Part shown: positions 52,426 through 61,707 of the stretch, one piece after another
How the letters are laid out: each line of letters opens with the position of its first letter
How positions within the stretch are numbered: position 1 is the stretch's first letter
NCBI GenBank assembly: GCA_045119035.1
Contig: JBGVCU010000042.1
Span: 36,040 to 100,039 of the forward strand
Direction of reading: 5' to 3'
Length of the DNA stretch: 64,000 bases
From: CAYVQA01 sp045119035
GTDB lineage: Bacteria > Bacillota_I > Bacilli_A > ML615J-28 > CAG-313
The notes under the pieces: generated by a model
The model's input: only the letters and a program-made list of their open reading frames with translations
Told to the model about the DNA's origin: nothing
Databases searched by the model: none
Position numbers and translations under genes: made by a program

Positions 52426-53610
52426 TTACATAGCTTTTTGTTCAAGCGAATAATATTTATCTTTTATCTTTTCTGATATTTTATTAAGTAATAATACATA
52501 TTTTAAACCATTAAAACGATCTAATCCTTTTATCATAAATGATTCGTTTTCTGTATTAATAATTAATTTATTTCCACCTACAATAGTACTTGAAACAATG
52601 TCAGATACATTAATAAGTTTATCACCAATCATTAAAGATTCTTTTGTAAATTTTAATACCCCTTCAGCAAGTAATTTTCTCTTATAAGTTGTTTTATCAA
52701 ATAAACGGCATCCATCATCAATAAAGATATAATCACTTCCATCAAAATCATTATTAACAATATAATCTAATTGATAATTATACCAATCAACTAAATATTT
52801 AAAATTAAATTTAGGGTTATTTGATTCAAATGTTAATTTAGAAGTATATGTTGCTTCTAAATTGCAAATATTACATTTAATTTTATCACCATGTGATTCT
52901 AAAGCTGAAATAGCTCCACAAACAGGACAAATAAATAATTCTCTTTCTAAATATTCAGCTTGATGTTTAGATTTAAATTCTTTATTTGATAAAGAGTCAA
53001 TTACTTTAATTTCTTTACAAACATGATTATATAACTCTTCATCCCTCATTGAACTTGCTTCTTCATAAGAAAGAATGCTTTTAACTTTTCCTGTACATTT
53101 TCCTTTTCTAATTTTCTTTCTCCATCTTGGATCAATTCCATATCCACCTTCAAAATTATAGAATAATACAGGCATTTTCAAAAGTTTTATAAGCTTTGAA
53201 ATAGATGGATCAATATATATTTGGAAATCAGCCCAACTTCTATTACCCTCAACAAATATCGCAATATTACCATCTTCTTTAGTAATTTTTACACAATCTC
53301 TAATACAAGCTAAATCTGATATTGCTTTACGTTTTTTAATAGGACCAAAACAATGTTGAACAAATTTTGAAACAAATGAATCATTAAATAAAGTATCTGT
53401 TGCCATAAAATAAATTGGTTTGTTAAATGACATTGCTAGAAAAATTGGATCAATTCCTGTTTGATGATTAGATATAATTAAATATTTTTCATTCTTTTTG
53501 ATTTTAAACTTTTCATATTTTACATGATATAGTTTAGAAGCAAAAAAACCTACAAATCGAAAAAATTTAAAATAAAATTTATGTCTAGGTAAAACTCTTT
53601 GTTTTTTCAT
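52426..53610 (-). CDS. PlsC-type acyltransferase with C-terminal zinc ribbon
   Basis: 394 aa. PlsC-like domain with NHQTGID (His49, Asp54), FVEGNRSW (Glu121) and a following RWRKK region, all as in lysophosphatidic acid acyltransferases. A C4 zinc ribbon (Cys228, 231, 246, 249) and a beta-rich C-terminal part of about 145 aa are shared with the fusion protein downstream and the broken gene at 26875-28140. No membrane domain. Likely acts on a membrane phospholipid precursor; substrate not known. Monocistronic between two terminators. Confidence 0.85.
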   Translation of the reverse strand: MKKQRVLPRHKFYFKFFRFVGFFASKLYHVKYEKFKIKKNEKYLIISNHQTGIDPIFLAMSFNKPIYFMATDTLFNDSFVSKFVQHCFGPIKKRKAISDLACIRDCVKITKEDGNIAIFVEGNRSWADFQIYIDPSISKLIKLLKMPVLFYNFEGGYGIDPRWRKKIRKGKCTGKVKSILSYEEASSMRDEELYNHVCKEIKVIDSLSNKEFKSKHQAEYLERELFICPVCGAISALESHGDKIKCNICNLEATYTSKLTFESNNPKFNFKYLVDWYNYQLDYIVNNDFDGSDYIFIDDGCRLFDKTTYKRKLLAEGVLKFTKESLMIGDKLINVSDIVSSTIVGGNKLIINTENESFMIKGLDRFNGLKYVLLLNKISEKIKDKYYSLEQKAM

Positions 53611-53706
53611 AAATCTTTCTCCGAAATATAAAAACTAATTTTATTTATCTAATTATATCAAAAAACACTTAATTTTTCAAATAAATAAATCATATTATTA
53701 AAAAAC

Positions 53707-53733
53707 AAGAATCCTAAATTAATTAGGATTCTT
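53707..53733 (-). terminator. Terminator overlapping the stop of the kinase-like gene
   Basis: Hairpin arms AAGAATCCTAA and TTAGGATTCTT. The gene's last codons and stop form one arm. Confidence 0.7.
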
Positions 53734-54262
53734 TATTATTAATGAAATTTTTAATAAATTCTTCTGTTTTTTTCCAATATTTACTTCCCCAATTTTCAAA
53801 ATTCCATTCATCAAAATAATCATTTAATTCAAAGTCAATATAATAAAGTAGGTTATTATTCACAATAAAATTAGTAGGATAATAATCTAAATTATAATGG
53901 TTTTTATATAAAATAGGTAAATTACTTTGTAACTCACTAATATACTGATCAATATTAATATCTCTTAGAATTAATTCATTAATTGTAAAACCATCAATAT
54001 AATCTTTTATTATAATATCTTTATCATAATCAACTTCAATTATTTTTGGAACTAAGATATTTAATTCTTGTAATTTCTTATAATCAATTAATTCTTTTTC
54101 TAATTTATTTCCGAATGTAAAATAACTACATGGTTCATAATGTATTTGTTTCAAGGTAAAAAAATTGTTATTATATTCAACTAAATAAGAATATCCACCT
54201 TTACCTTTTCCTAATAGTTTTATTACTTTATATTCTTTATTATTAACTACAATATATTCCAT
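53723..54262 (-). CDS. Small protein-kinase-like protein
   Basis: 179 aa, a minimal kinase fold. LLGKGKGGYSYLVEY is a glycine-rich loop, FTLKQIH carries the expected Lys, HYNLDYYPTNFIV has an HxxLDxxxxN-like catalytic loop, and IDFE replaces DFG. Similar reduced kinases include Bud32/RIO and the B. subtilis YrzF/YbdM type. Catalytic Lys, Asp and Asn and the metal-binding Asp are present, so activity is plausible. It is 8 bases after the cardiolipin synthase gene, probably co-transcribed. Substrate unknown; small-molecule kinase also possible. Confidence 0.7.
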   Translation of the reverse strand: MEYIVVNNKEYKVIKLLGKGKGGYSYLVEYNNNFFTLKQIHYEPCSYFTFGNKLEKELIDYKKLQELNILVPKIIEVDYDKDIIIKDYIDGFTINELILRDINIDQYISELQSNLPILYKNHYNLDYYPTNFIVNNNLLYYIDFELNDYFDEWNFENWGSKYWKKTEEFIKNFINNKES

Positions 54263-54270
54263 AAATACCT

Positions 54271-55827
54271 CTATAGAAGTGGTGAAAAGATTTTTGCTAG
54301 AATTCTTAAAATTGTCAAATATGGTCTTTTTAAATTCCCAACAGCATTCATATATTTTGATTTAGTTATTAATATTTCAAATTCTTCTTTTATTTTTAAA
54401 AGTTCTTTATCTTTATATATTAATACACCATTTTCAAAACTATGAACTAAACTACGATAATCTAAATTAATTGATCCAATCATACCTATAACATCATCAG
54501 CAAGATAAAGTTTACTATGGATAAAGCCAGGTAGATATTCATATATATGAACACCTTGTTCAATTAAATAAATGTATGTACTTTTAGTAACATTAAATAC
54601 TATTTTTTTATCTGGTATGTGGGGTACAATTATATGAACATCTACTCCTCTTTTAACGGTATTAATAATACAATTAGTAAGTTCATTATCTATTATTAAA
54701 TATGGAGTAGTAATATAAACATATTTTGTTGCTTGATTCAAAATATTCATTATTACACTTTTACCAACTTGATACTCATAAATTGGTTTCGGACCATCAC
54801 CAAATGGAACTATAATAGAGTCACTTTTTACTCTGTGATCAATATAGAATCTTTCAACATTATTATCATTTTTTGATGTTTGACTATAGAAATCAATTAA
54901 GAACATTCGTGTTAATTCGTTAACAGCAGTACCTTCTAATCTTACACCAGTATCTAACCAATGACCAAACTTTGAACCAATATTGATATATTCATCAGCT
55001 AAATTAACTCCACCAGTATAACCAACTTTTCCATCAATAACAAATATCTTCCTATGACTTCTATGGTTAAATTCGCTATTTGCTGTACCTTTTAATTTTC
55101 CAAACACAACACAATCAATTCCTAATTTTTGTAGTGTTTTATAATATGTTCCAGAAAGTTTTGACATACAGCCTATATCATCATAAATTACTTTAATCTC
55201 TACATTTTCTTTTATTTTTTCTTTTAAAACATCAAGTATGCTATTCCAAAAAACACCATCTTCAATAATGAAATATTCCAAGAAAATAAATTTTTTAGCT
55301 TCTTTTAAGTCTTTTATTAAATATTCAAAATAATTTTCACCATTTGGTAAATATTTTATATTTGTTGAATTATACACATGACAATTTGAATTCTTTTTTA
55401 AAGCTTTAATTTGTGATTTAATTAATTCATTATCAATTAAATCTAATGTCTTTGTATCATCAAAAGATAAAGTGTTGCTTAAATCATTTAATTTTCTAAC
55501 ATATTTTTTCGATAACTTTCTTCTATAAAATAAGAAATAACACATATATCCTATTACAGGAAATACAATTACAATTAAAAGCCAAGGAACTTTATAATCA
55601 GGATTATCATTAGAACATACAATTGAAATAACAACTATGATTTGTAATGCAATTGATAAAAAACTAAAAATTATAAATTTAAAACTTAAAAATACAACTC
55701 CAAATAAAATGACTAAAATCCAAAAAATACTCAGCAAAATTGATACTGTATATCTTACTGGCAAATAATTAATTGTCTTTTCTACTTTGTTTTTATTCTT
55801 GTCATAAACAATTATTTTCTTTTTCAT
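54271..55827 (-). CDS. cls: Cardiolipin synthase
   Basis: 518 aa from the ATG with a GAAAGGTCAGTAT site (the frame runs 19 codons further upstream without a site). Two N-terminal membrane segments and two phospholipase D motifs: HRKIFVID (first) and HSKLYLADD (second), each HxKxxxxD. It joins two phosphatidylglycerol molecules to cardiolipin at the membrane. The kinase-like gene follows closely. Confidence 0.95.
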   Translation of the reverse strand: MKKKIIVYDKNKNKVEKTINYLPVRYTVSILLSIFWILVILFGVVFLSFKFIIFSFLSIALQIIVVISIVCSNDNPDYKVPWLLIVIVFPVIGYMCYFLFYRRKLSKKYVRKLNDLSNTLSFDDTKTLDLIDNELIKSQIKALKKNSNCHVYNSTNIKYLPNGENYFEYLIKDLKEAKKFIFLEYFIIEDGVFWNSILDVLKEKIKENVEIKVIYDDIGCMSKLSGTYYKTLQKLGIDCVVFGKLKGTANSEFNHRSHRKIFVIDGKVGYTGGVNLADEYINIGSKFGHWLDTGVRLEGTAVNELTRMFLIDFYSQTSKNDNNVERFYIDHRVKSDSIIVPFGDGPKPIYEYQVGKSVIMNILNQATKYVYITTPYLIIDNELTNCIINTVKRGVDVHIIVPHIPDKKIVFNVTKSTYIYLIEQGVHIYEYLPGFIHSKLYLADDVIGMIGSINLDYRSLVHSFENGVLIYKDKELLKIKEEFEILITKSKYMNAVGNLKRPYLTILRILAKIFSPLL

Positions 55828-55912
55828 ATACTGACCTTTCACTTGAATTTTGATTAATAAAAAATAAATAATTATATATAACAATTATATTACAAAATTA
55901 TTATATTGGCAA

Positions 55913-56902
55913 TTAAAAAACAATATTGGTAATTGAAGATTTAATTGATTCCACTTCAATTTCTTGAATTAGTTCAGAGTAATCATGATATAATGAAATA
56001 TAAAATGTCGTTGGAACTGTAATCTCTATGTCTCCACATCTAAATGTAATATTTGATGTAAAACGATAGACATATATATTATCTTCAGTGTAAACACATT
56101 CTTCTTCAGGTGTATTTGATATTTCTGTTAAGTAATCATGCCACTCTTTTTCTTCTGAAAGATTCCATACAATATACTCACTAAATGAACAATATCCATT
56201 TGTTATCCAAGTATCAACCATTTGTACTAGTTTTTCTTCTAAATCATCATTCATATATTGATCAGAAACCAAATGTAGTACTGGAGTAGTATGAGTTTCT
56301 GTTAACTGATATTGTTTATCGACTGTATAGTTTGAATAAATAGGTGTAACATTTTGCATAATATAATATGATCTTTCAAAATTATCTGGTACATTTATTA
56401 AATATCCACCTACATAAAGTCCATTTCTATTTGTTTGAATTTCTTTAACTTTTTTCTCGTAGTTAATTGTAATTGTTGCTGTTGCAGATTTATTAGATAC
56501 TGATACTAATCTAACTAAAATTAAATTACTAAAATCCTTATAACAATAAATAGTTACTGTTTTAGTTGATTCATCTACTTCAACTTCTAGATATTCTGAA
56601 CAGTCAGTTTCATTAGTGTAAGTAGCTTTTGCAGTAATGCTTTGATTTGTTGCATTTTCTGGTTCAACAGTGTAAGTAAATGTTTTGGTAATTACATTGT
56701 CATCTCCAACTTCTGATGATAATAATTGTAATGTAATTCCATTTTCTGAAATGTCTTCAGACAATACAACATCATTAATCGGAACATTTGTTAAAGGAGT
56801 ATTAAAAAACTTAACTCCAACAAAATAACAAAGTCCAACTATAATAAATAAGATACCAATAATTAATCCCATAAAAATTTTTTTATTAATTAATTTAAAC
56901 AT
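55913..56902 (-). CDS. Membrane-anchored extracytoplasmic protein with Ig-like region
   Basis: 329 aa. One N-terminal membrane segment (about 10-30), then about residues 40-155 with a bacterial Ig-like pattern (VEPENATNQSITAKATY, ATATITINYEKK), then a domain of about 170 aa beginning GLYVGGYLINVPDNFERSY. The latter recalls the C-terminal domain of the lipoprotein cluster at 3-6 kb (opening with a VPDNF/IPENF motif), but similarity is short. Function unknown. The two-leaflet lipid genes are near, but a link is not shown. Confidence 0.65.
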   Translation of the reverse strand: MFKLINKKIFMGLIIGILFIIVGLCYFVGVKFFNTPLTNVPINDVVLSEDISENGITLQLLSSEVGDDNVITKTFTYTVEPENATNQSITAKATYTNETDCSEYLEVEVDESTKTVTIYCYKDFSNLILVRLVSVSNKSATATITINYEKKVKEIQTNRNGLYVGGYLINVPDNFERSYYIMQNVTPIYSNYTVDKQYQLTETHTTPVLHLVSDQYMNDDLEEKLVQMVDTWITNGYCSFSEYIVWNLSEEKEWHDYLTEISNTPEEECVYTEDNIYVYRFTSNITFRCGDIEITVPTTFYISLYHDYSELIQEIEVESIKSSITNIVF

Positions 56903-56942
56903 ATTTTCCCCCTTTTTTAAAATTTTATATTGGTAAATTAAA

Positions 56943-56974
56943 AAAACAGCAATATAATATAATTTTGCTGTTTT
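56943..56974. other. Isolated hairpin in the 56903-57225 gap
   Basis: Arms AAAACAGCAA and TTGCTGTTTT between the 329-aa gene and the ABC exporter. It may end the read-through from the exporter operon. The rest of this 320-bp gap (56975-57186) is AT-rich and shows no gene. Confidence 0.5.
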
Positions 56975-57186
56975 AGATAGTGCTATATAATAGTAGTGCG
57001 TATAGTAGTTTGAAAAGACACCAAAATTATAGCAAACGAATATATATAAGTCAAGTTTAAATATCTGATTTTTATTGCTAGATTTAGTAATTAAAAACGT
57101 CTCTTCGACCTATTTTTTATAATTAACTTAATAAGACAATATTATAATTTTTTATACATTATTTTCTCTATATATTTATTTAAATT

Positions 57187-57219
57187 TAAAAGATTGTTAT
57201 TTTTAATAACAATCTTTTC
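57187..57219 (-). terminator. Terminator after the ABC-2 exporter operon
   Basis: Arms AGATTGTTAT and ATAACAATCT with a 5-base loop, extended by A and T runs, 7 bases after the stop at 57226. Confidence 0.8.
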
Positions 57220-57225
57220 TTTCAA

Positions 57226-58017
57226 TTATGTACCTGTACTTTCATATCTTTTGCAGCAACTATTAAATATAATTAATGAAATAGTAGCAAAAGTAAGTGT
57301 AATTCCTACGATAAATATCATTAGTAAATATGGATTAGTTACTGGATTAAATAAATTATCAAATGGTATAAATAAACAAAGTCCTAATGGAATAATAAAT
57401 AATAAAATTATTTGAATTGCTTTAGGAAATATTTTTAATGGATATCTTGTATATTGAGAGAAATTATATGTTATTTGTAGAAGTGCTCCTGTTCTTTTAA
57501 ATATAAAAGCAAGTCCAGCTACTAAAATTTTAAAAGAAGTAAAAATTAAAGCGGCACAAAAAATTCCCACAATAATAAGCAATACATTAGTAAAATTTAA
57601 ACCAATCGATAAATTTGATCCACAAAGAGAAATTAAAACAGTCGCAACAATTATTTCTCCAAATGCTTCAAGTTGAATTTCTGAGGCTAATATTTGAAAT
57701 AATATCGGTAGTGGTCTTAAGAATAGATGATCTAATTTTCCGAGTACTACTTCACGATAAGCTACTACCCAAAGTCTATCTGAAAATAAGTGATCAAGTC
57801 CCATAGCCATATTTGTTACACCAAATAAAAATCCTATCTCATAAATAGAGTATCCATCAATATTAGGAACAGTGTTAATTAATAAATATAAAGTTAATAA
57901 AGAAAAAATTTGAGTAAATAAGAAACCACTTATACCAATTATAACATTAGCTTTGTATACCAATTTACTCATTACAGAGTTTTTAGCATAGGCAAAATAT
58001 AGTTTTAAATATTTCAT
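57226..58017 (-). CDS. ABC-2 type permease (DUF990-like), subunit 2
   Basis: 263 aa with six hydrophobic segments. DRLWVVAYREVVLGKLDHLFLRPL is the conserved DUF990 block in ABC-2 permeases. Third gene of an ATPase-permease-permease set (59848 to 57226); the start is 3 bases after the second gene's stop. Forms the membrane part with the paired 281-aa subunit. Cargo unknown. Confidence 0.82.
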   Translation of the reverse strand: MKYLKLYFAYAKNSVMSKLVYKANVIIGISGFLFTQIFSLLTLYLLINTVPNIDGYSIYEIGFLFGVTNMAMGLDHLFSDRLWVVAYREVVLGKLDHLFLRPLPILFQILASEIQLEAFGEIIVATVLISLCGSNLSIGLNFTNVLLIIVGIFCAALIFTSFKILVAGLAFIFKRTGALLQITYNFSQYTRYPLKIFPKAIQIILLFIIPLGLCLFIPFDNLFNPVTNPYLLMIFIVGITLTFATISLIIFNSCCKRYESTGT

Positions 58018-58020
58018 ATC

Positions 58021-58866
58021 TTACCCTCCTTGTACAACAACTTTTTTTATACAATGGTTAAAAGTTAGTTTATTAATTACTTCAAGAACTAATAACCAAA
58101 TTAAAGCTACCATTATATATATTAAAGCAGTATTAATTTCAATTTTACCAAGTAAAGTAAGTACTGGAGTCGAATTTAAAAAGGCAAAAGGTGTATAAGA
58201 ACAAATTACTCCAAATGCTCCCATATATGAAAGTGGTAATAATGTACCACTTAAGAAACCTTGAATAGCACTTTTAAATAAATTAACACCAAAGATATGT
58301 TCTGTATAAAAAGTCATTAAACCTACAAAATAATTGATTGCATCATTAATAAGCCCAGCAACAAATGTTAAGGTTAAAAAGATTAATATATTTGGAATTA
58401 GTAGCGTTAAATTTAATTCTACTAATCCAAATCCTATAAAAATAGAATAAATTATTACAAGAAGTGGAAGGACAATTATTAAAAATTCAAAAAATAAAGA
58501 ACCAAGATAAGTAAATAAATGTTTAGCTCTATAACTTACAGGTTTTGTTAAGGTATTTACAATTGTTCCTTCTTTAACGTCAGTAAAAATATTATATGTA
58601 GTATCACTCCCGTTAATTACAAAAGAAAATACAAATGAAGTGACCATATATAAAACCATTTCATAAAATGTAAAGCCATTTATGACAGAATTAATTCCGT
58701 CTAAAGAATTACGATATATTGCTTGATATAAAAATATAACAAAAAATACATCAACAAAACTAATAAATAACCACATAAAAATTTGTGCTTTATATACAAT
58801 AATTCCTTTAATACCTGCTTTTGAAAAAGGAATATAAAGTTTAAGTTTTTTAAATAGATTTTTCAT
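58021..58866 (-). CDS. ABC-2 type permease (DUF990-like), subunit 1
   Basis: 281 aa from the ATG at 58866; the frame extends to 58899 with a TTG, which is inside the ATPase gene and less likely. TDVKEGTIVNTLTKPVSYRAKHLF is the DUF990-type loop, similar in position to that of the partner. About six helices. The ATG overlaps the last codons of the ATPase gene (stop at 58850), so translation is coupled. Confidence 0.8.
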   Translation of the reverse strand: MKNLFKKLKLYIPFSKAGIKGIIVYKAQIFMWLFISFVDVFFVIFLYQAIYRNSLDGINSVINGFTFYEMVLYMVTSFVFSFVINGSDTTYNIFTDVKEGTIVNTLTKPVSYRAKHLFTYLGSLFFEFLIIVLPLLVIIYSIFIGFGLVELNLTLLIPNILIFLTLTFVAGLINDAINYFVGLMTFYTEHIFGVNLFKSAIQGFLSGTLLPLSYMGAFGVICSYTPFAFLNSTPVLTLLGKIEINTALIYIMVALIWLLVLEVINKLTFNHCIKKVVVQGG

Positions 58867-59848
58867 TAGACTCATAAAGTTTTTTAGTAATATCTTCAAT
58901 TGAAATATCTTGGATTTTAAAATCTTTAATATGATATTTATTGATTAAATGAAGTAATATTTCATCTAATTCAATATCATTTAAACAGAATTTAATTACA
59001 AGATTATCATCAGTTGATTCAATACTTGCTCCTTTAAATATATTTAAAAACTCATCTTCATCAATTTCAATATTTTTAGGTAATAATATTGTTTTTGTAT
59101 TACCAAATTGATATTTTATATTTTGAAGTGATCCATCATATAAAATACTACCTTTATCAATAATAATTATTCTATTACATAACTCTTCAATGTCTTTCAT
59201 ATCATGGGTAGTTAAAATAACAGTAATATTATATTTTTTATTTAACTCTTTAATTGCTTTTCTAATCTTATCTTTAACAAGCACATCAAGTCCAATTGTC
59301 GGTTCATCTAAATAAACTATTTTAGGTGAATGAATAAGCGCAGCAGCAAAGTCGGCTCTCATTCTTTGTCCAAGTGAAAGTGAACGTACATTTTGGTTTA
59401 AAAAAGGTTTTAAATCTAATAAATCACATAGATAGTTAAATCTTTCATTATAAGTTTCATCACTTATTTCATAGATACTTTTTAGTAATTTAAAAGTTTC
59501 AATTAATGGAATATCCCACCATAGTTGTGTTTTTTGGCCAAATACAACTCCCATGTTTTTATTAATTGCTTTTCTATTTTTTTCAAAATTCATTCCATTA
59601 ATTTTAATATCGCCCTTTGTTGGATGTAAAATTCCACACATCATTTTAATTGTAGTACTTTTACCAGCACCATTAGCACCAATATAACCTACAATTTCAC
59701 CTTCATTAATATCAAAAGATATATCATTAACAGCAACAATTTCTTCATATTTTCTAGAAAATAATGTCTTTATCATATCTTTGATACCTTCTCCTCGAAG
59801 GGGTTTTTTAAATATTCTAGTTAAGTTTTTTATTTCAATTATTTTCAT
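58850..59848 (-). CDS. ABC transporter ATPase of the DUF990 exporter
   Basis: 332 aa. Walker A GANGAGKSTTIK, Q-loop GVVFGQKTQLWWD, signature LSLGQRMR, Walker B KIVYLDEPT and HDMKDIEEL. The N-terminal LRGEGIKDMIKTLFSRK insertion before the Walker A is typical of the exporter ATPases linked to DUF990 permeases. It energises the two following permeases. First gene of the unit, following the MATE gene by 12 bases. Confidence 0.92.
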   Translation of the reverse strand: MKIIEIKNLTRIFKKPLRGEGIKDMIKTLFSRKYEEIVAVNDISFDINEGEIVGYIGANGAGKSTTIKMMCGILHPTKGDIKINGMNFEKNRKAINKNMGVVFGQKTQLWWDIPLIETFKLLKSIYEISDETYNERFNYLCDLLDLKPFLNQNVRSLSLGQRMRADFAAALIHSPKIVYLDEPTIGLDVLVKDKIRKAIKELNKKYNITVILTTHDMKDIEELCNRIIIIDKGSILYDGSLQNIKYQFGNTKTILLPKNIEIDEDEFLNIFKGASIESTDDNLVIKFCLNDIELDEILLHLINKYHIKDFKIQDISIEDITKKLYESNEKSI

Positions 59849-59860
59849 AATATCTTTCCT

Positions 59861-61228
59861 TTAAATATTATTTTCAATTTTATTTAATGTTTTCTTAAAA
59901 ACATAAATAAATGTAATAAACGTAGTTGTAACAGCAACAAAATCTGCAATTGGTTCAGCTAGAAAAATAGCATTAATTTTATTATCCATTAAATTTGGTA
60001 AAATATAAATTAAAGGAATAAGTAAAAATACTTTTCTTAACAATGCTAGGAATAAAGATATTGGCGCATTTCCTAAGGCAATAAATGTTTGTTGACAAGC
60101 TATTTGAATTCCAAAAACGCAAATACAAGCCATATATATTCTTAAACATTTTGTAGTAAAATCAATTAATAAACTATTTGTTATAAACATTGATACTAAC
60201 ATTTTTGGAGTTAACATTAATAGTAACCAGTAAACAAATGAATAAGCAAGACAAGTAATAAATAAAAGTTTAAAAGCTTGTTTTACTCTACTAGTATTTT
60301 CAGATCCATAATTATATGAAATAATAGGTTGTGCTCCTTGAGTAAATCCTTGTAGTGGTAACATAGCAAACATCATTAATGAGCTGCATACAGTCATTGC
60401 TCCTACTGCCATATCTCCACCGTATTTTTGTAATGAAGTATTAAAACAAATACTTAAAATACTTTCTGTTGATTGCATTATAAATGGAGCAAGTCCTAAA
60501 GCAATACAAGATAAAATTATTTTATAATCAAATTTAATACTTTCTTTGTTAATTACAAATTTTGATTTTTTTGAAAATAAAAATTTAATAATTAAAATAG
60601 CAGATATAGCTTGAGAAATAACTGTTGCAATAGCAGCACCTTGTACACCTAAATTGAATGCAAAAATAAAAATAGTGTCTAAAATAATATTAGTAATTGC
60701 ACCAATAACCACACACATCATACTATATTTACTATTATCTTGAGCAGTAATAAATGCACTTAATCCAATAGTAATCATAACAAAAATTGTACCTAATGAA
60801 TAGATATTCATATACTTTGTTGCATATGTTATAGTATTATTGCTAGCACCAAAAGCAAAAAGTAAATCTTTATTAAAAATTTGAATTACTAATGTAAGAG
60901 TAAAAGCTAAAAATAACATTAAGATAACAGAGTTACCAAGTATTATATTTGCTTCATCTTTATTTTGTTTTCCCATTGCTATACTTGCTTTAGGAGCACC
61001 TCCCATACCTACAAGAGATGCAAAAGCACTAATAAACATGATGATTGGAAAACAAACTCCAACACCAGTTAAAGCTATATCACCAACATATTCAATTCTT
61101 CCAATAAATATTCTATCAACAATATTATAAAGCAAATTTACTAATTGTGCTAAAATAGCTGGAATTGATAATTTAATAAATAACTTACCAATAGATTCTG
61201 TAGCAAGAAATTCTTTATTATTATCCAT
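59861..61228 (-). CDS. MATE-family efflux protein
   Basis: 455 aa with twelve helices. The N-terminal SIGKLFIKLSIPAILAQLVN and LYNIVDRIFIGR are MATE (NorM/DinF-like) starts; the symmetric half begins near residue 235. GFTQGAQPIISYNYG marks the second half. Extrudes cationic drugs or metabolites using Na+ or H+; substrate unknown. It is read just after the tRNA pair and before the ABC exporter genes, 12 bases apart, so all four may be one unit. Confidence 0.92.
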   Translation of the reverse strand: MDNNKEFLATESIGKLFIKLSIPAILAQLVNLLYNIVDRIFIGRIEYVGDIALTGVGVCFPIIMFISAFASLVGMGGAPKASIAMGKQNKDEANIILGNSVILMLFLAFTLTLVIQIFNKDLLFAFGASNNTITYATKYMNIYSLGTIFVMITIGLSAFITAQDNSKYSMMCVVIGAITNIILDTIFIFAFNLGVQGAAIATVISQAISAILIIKFLFSKKSKFVINKESIKFDYKIILSCIALGLAPFIMQSTESILSICFNTSLQKYGGDMAVGAMTVCSSLMMFAMLPLQGFTQGAQPIISYNYGSENTSRVKQAFKLLFITCLAYSFVYWLLLMLTPKMLVSMFITNSLLIDFTTKCLRIYMACICVFGIQIACQQTFIALGNAPISLFLALLRKVFLLIPLIYILPNLMDNKINAIFLAEPIADFVAVTTTFITFIYVFKKTLNKIENNI

Positions 61229-61287
61229 CTATAACACCTCCTTTAAATATAAAAAAAGTGACATTTCTGTCACTTATAAGTTCAAAA

Positions 61288-61364
61288 TGGTGATCTGTAC
61301 GGGATTCGAACCCGTGAATGCATGCGTGAAAGGCATGTGAGTTAAGCCGCTTCTCCAACAGACC
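61288..61364 (-). tRNA. tRNA-Glu (UUC)
   Basis: Acceptor GGTCTGT pairs with ACAGATC; anticodon loop CTTTCAC gives UUC; T arm ACGGG-TTCGAAT-CCCGT; A73 and CCA are encoded. Confidence 0.95.
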
Positions 61365-61375
61365 ATATAACACAA

Positions 61376-61466
61376 TGGCGGAGCAAGAGGGATTTGAACC
61401 CTCGCACCAGTTTCCCAGTCTATACCCTTAGCAGGGGTACCTCTTCAGCCTCTTGAGTATTGCTCC
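61376..61466 (-). tRNA. tRNA-Ser (GCU)
   Basis: Acceptor GGAGCAA pairs with TTGCTCC; anticodon loop CTGCTAA gives GCU; the long variable arm expected for serine is present and CCA is encoded. The region 61467-61674 beyond it is AT-rich without any gene. Confidence 0.95.
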
Positions 61467-61674
61467 AATTGCTAGTATATTATATCTAATTTTTAAAGAA
61501 ATGTCAAATGATTTAATCTTTTTAAATAATAAATAATTAATTTAAAATTCTATTCTATAATTATCAATAAATTATTTATTTAATACCAGACATTCTTTTT
61601 TAAAAAATAAGCCTATTTTAAGCCCATTTTTAAATTTAAATTAATATCAGGTAAATTTTTATATATAGATAAAA

Positions 61675-61700
61675 AAACACCAATATAGTAATTGGTGTTT
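61675..61700 (-). terminator. Terminator after the thioredoxin-like gene
   Basis: Arms AAACACCAAT and ATTGGTGTTT followed leftward by a T run. Confidence 0.75.
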
Positions 61701-61707
61701 AAATATC

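Noticed and set aside
58867..58899. TTG start for the first DUF990 permease
   Set aside because: It would overlap the ATPase frame by 50 bases and has no ribosome site; the ATG at 58866 gives a normal N-terminus.
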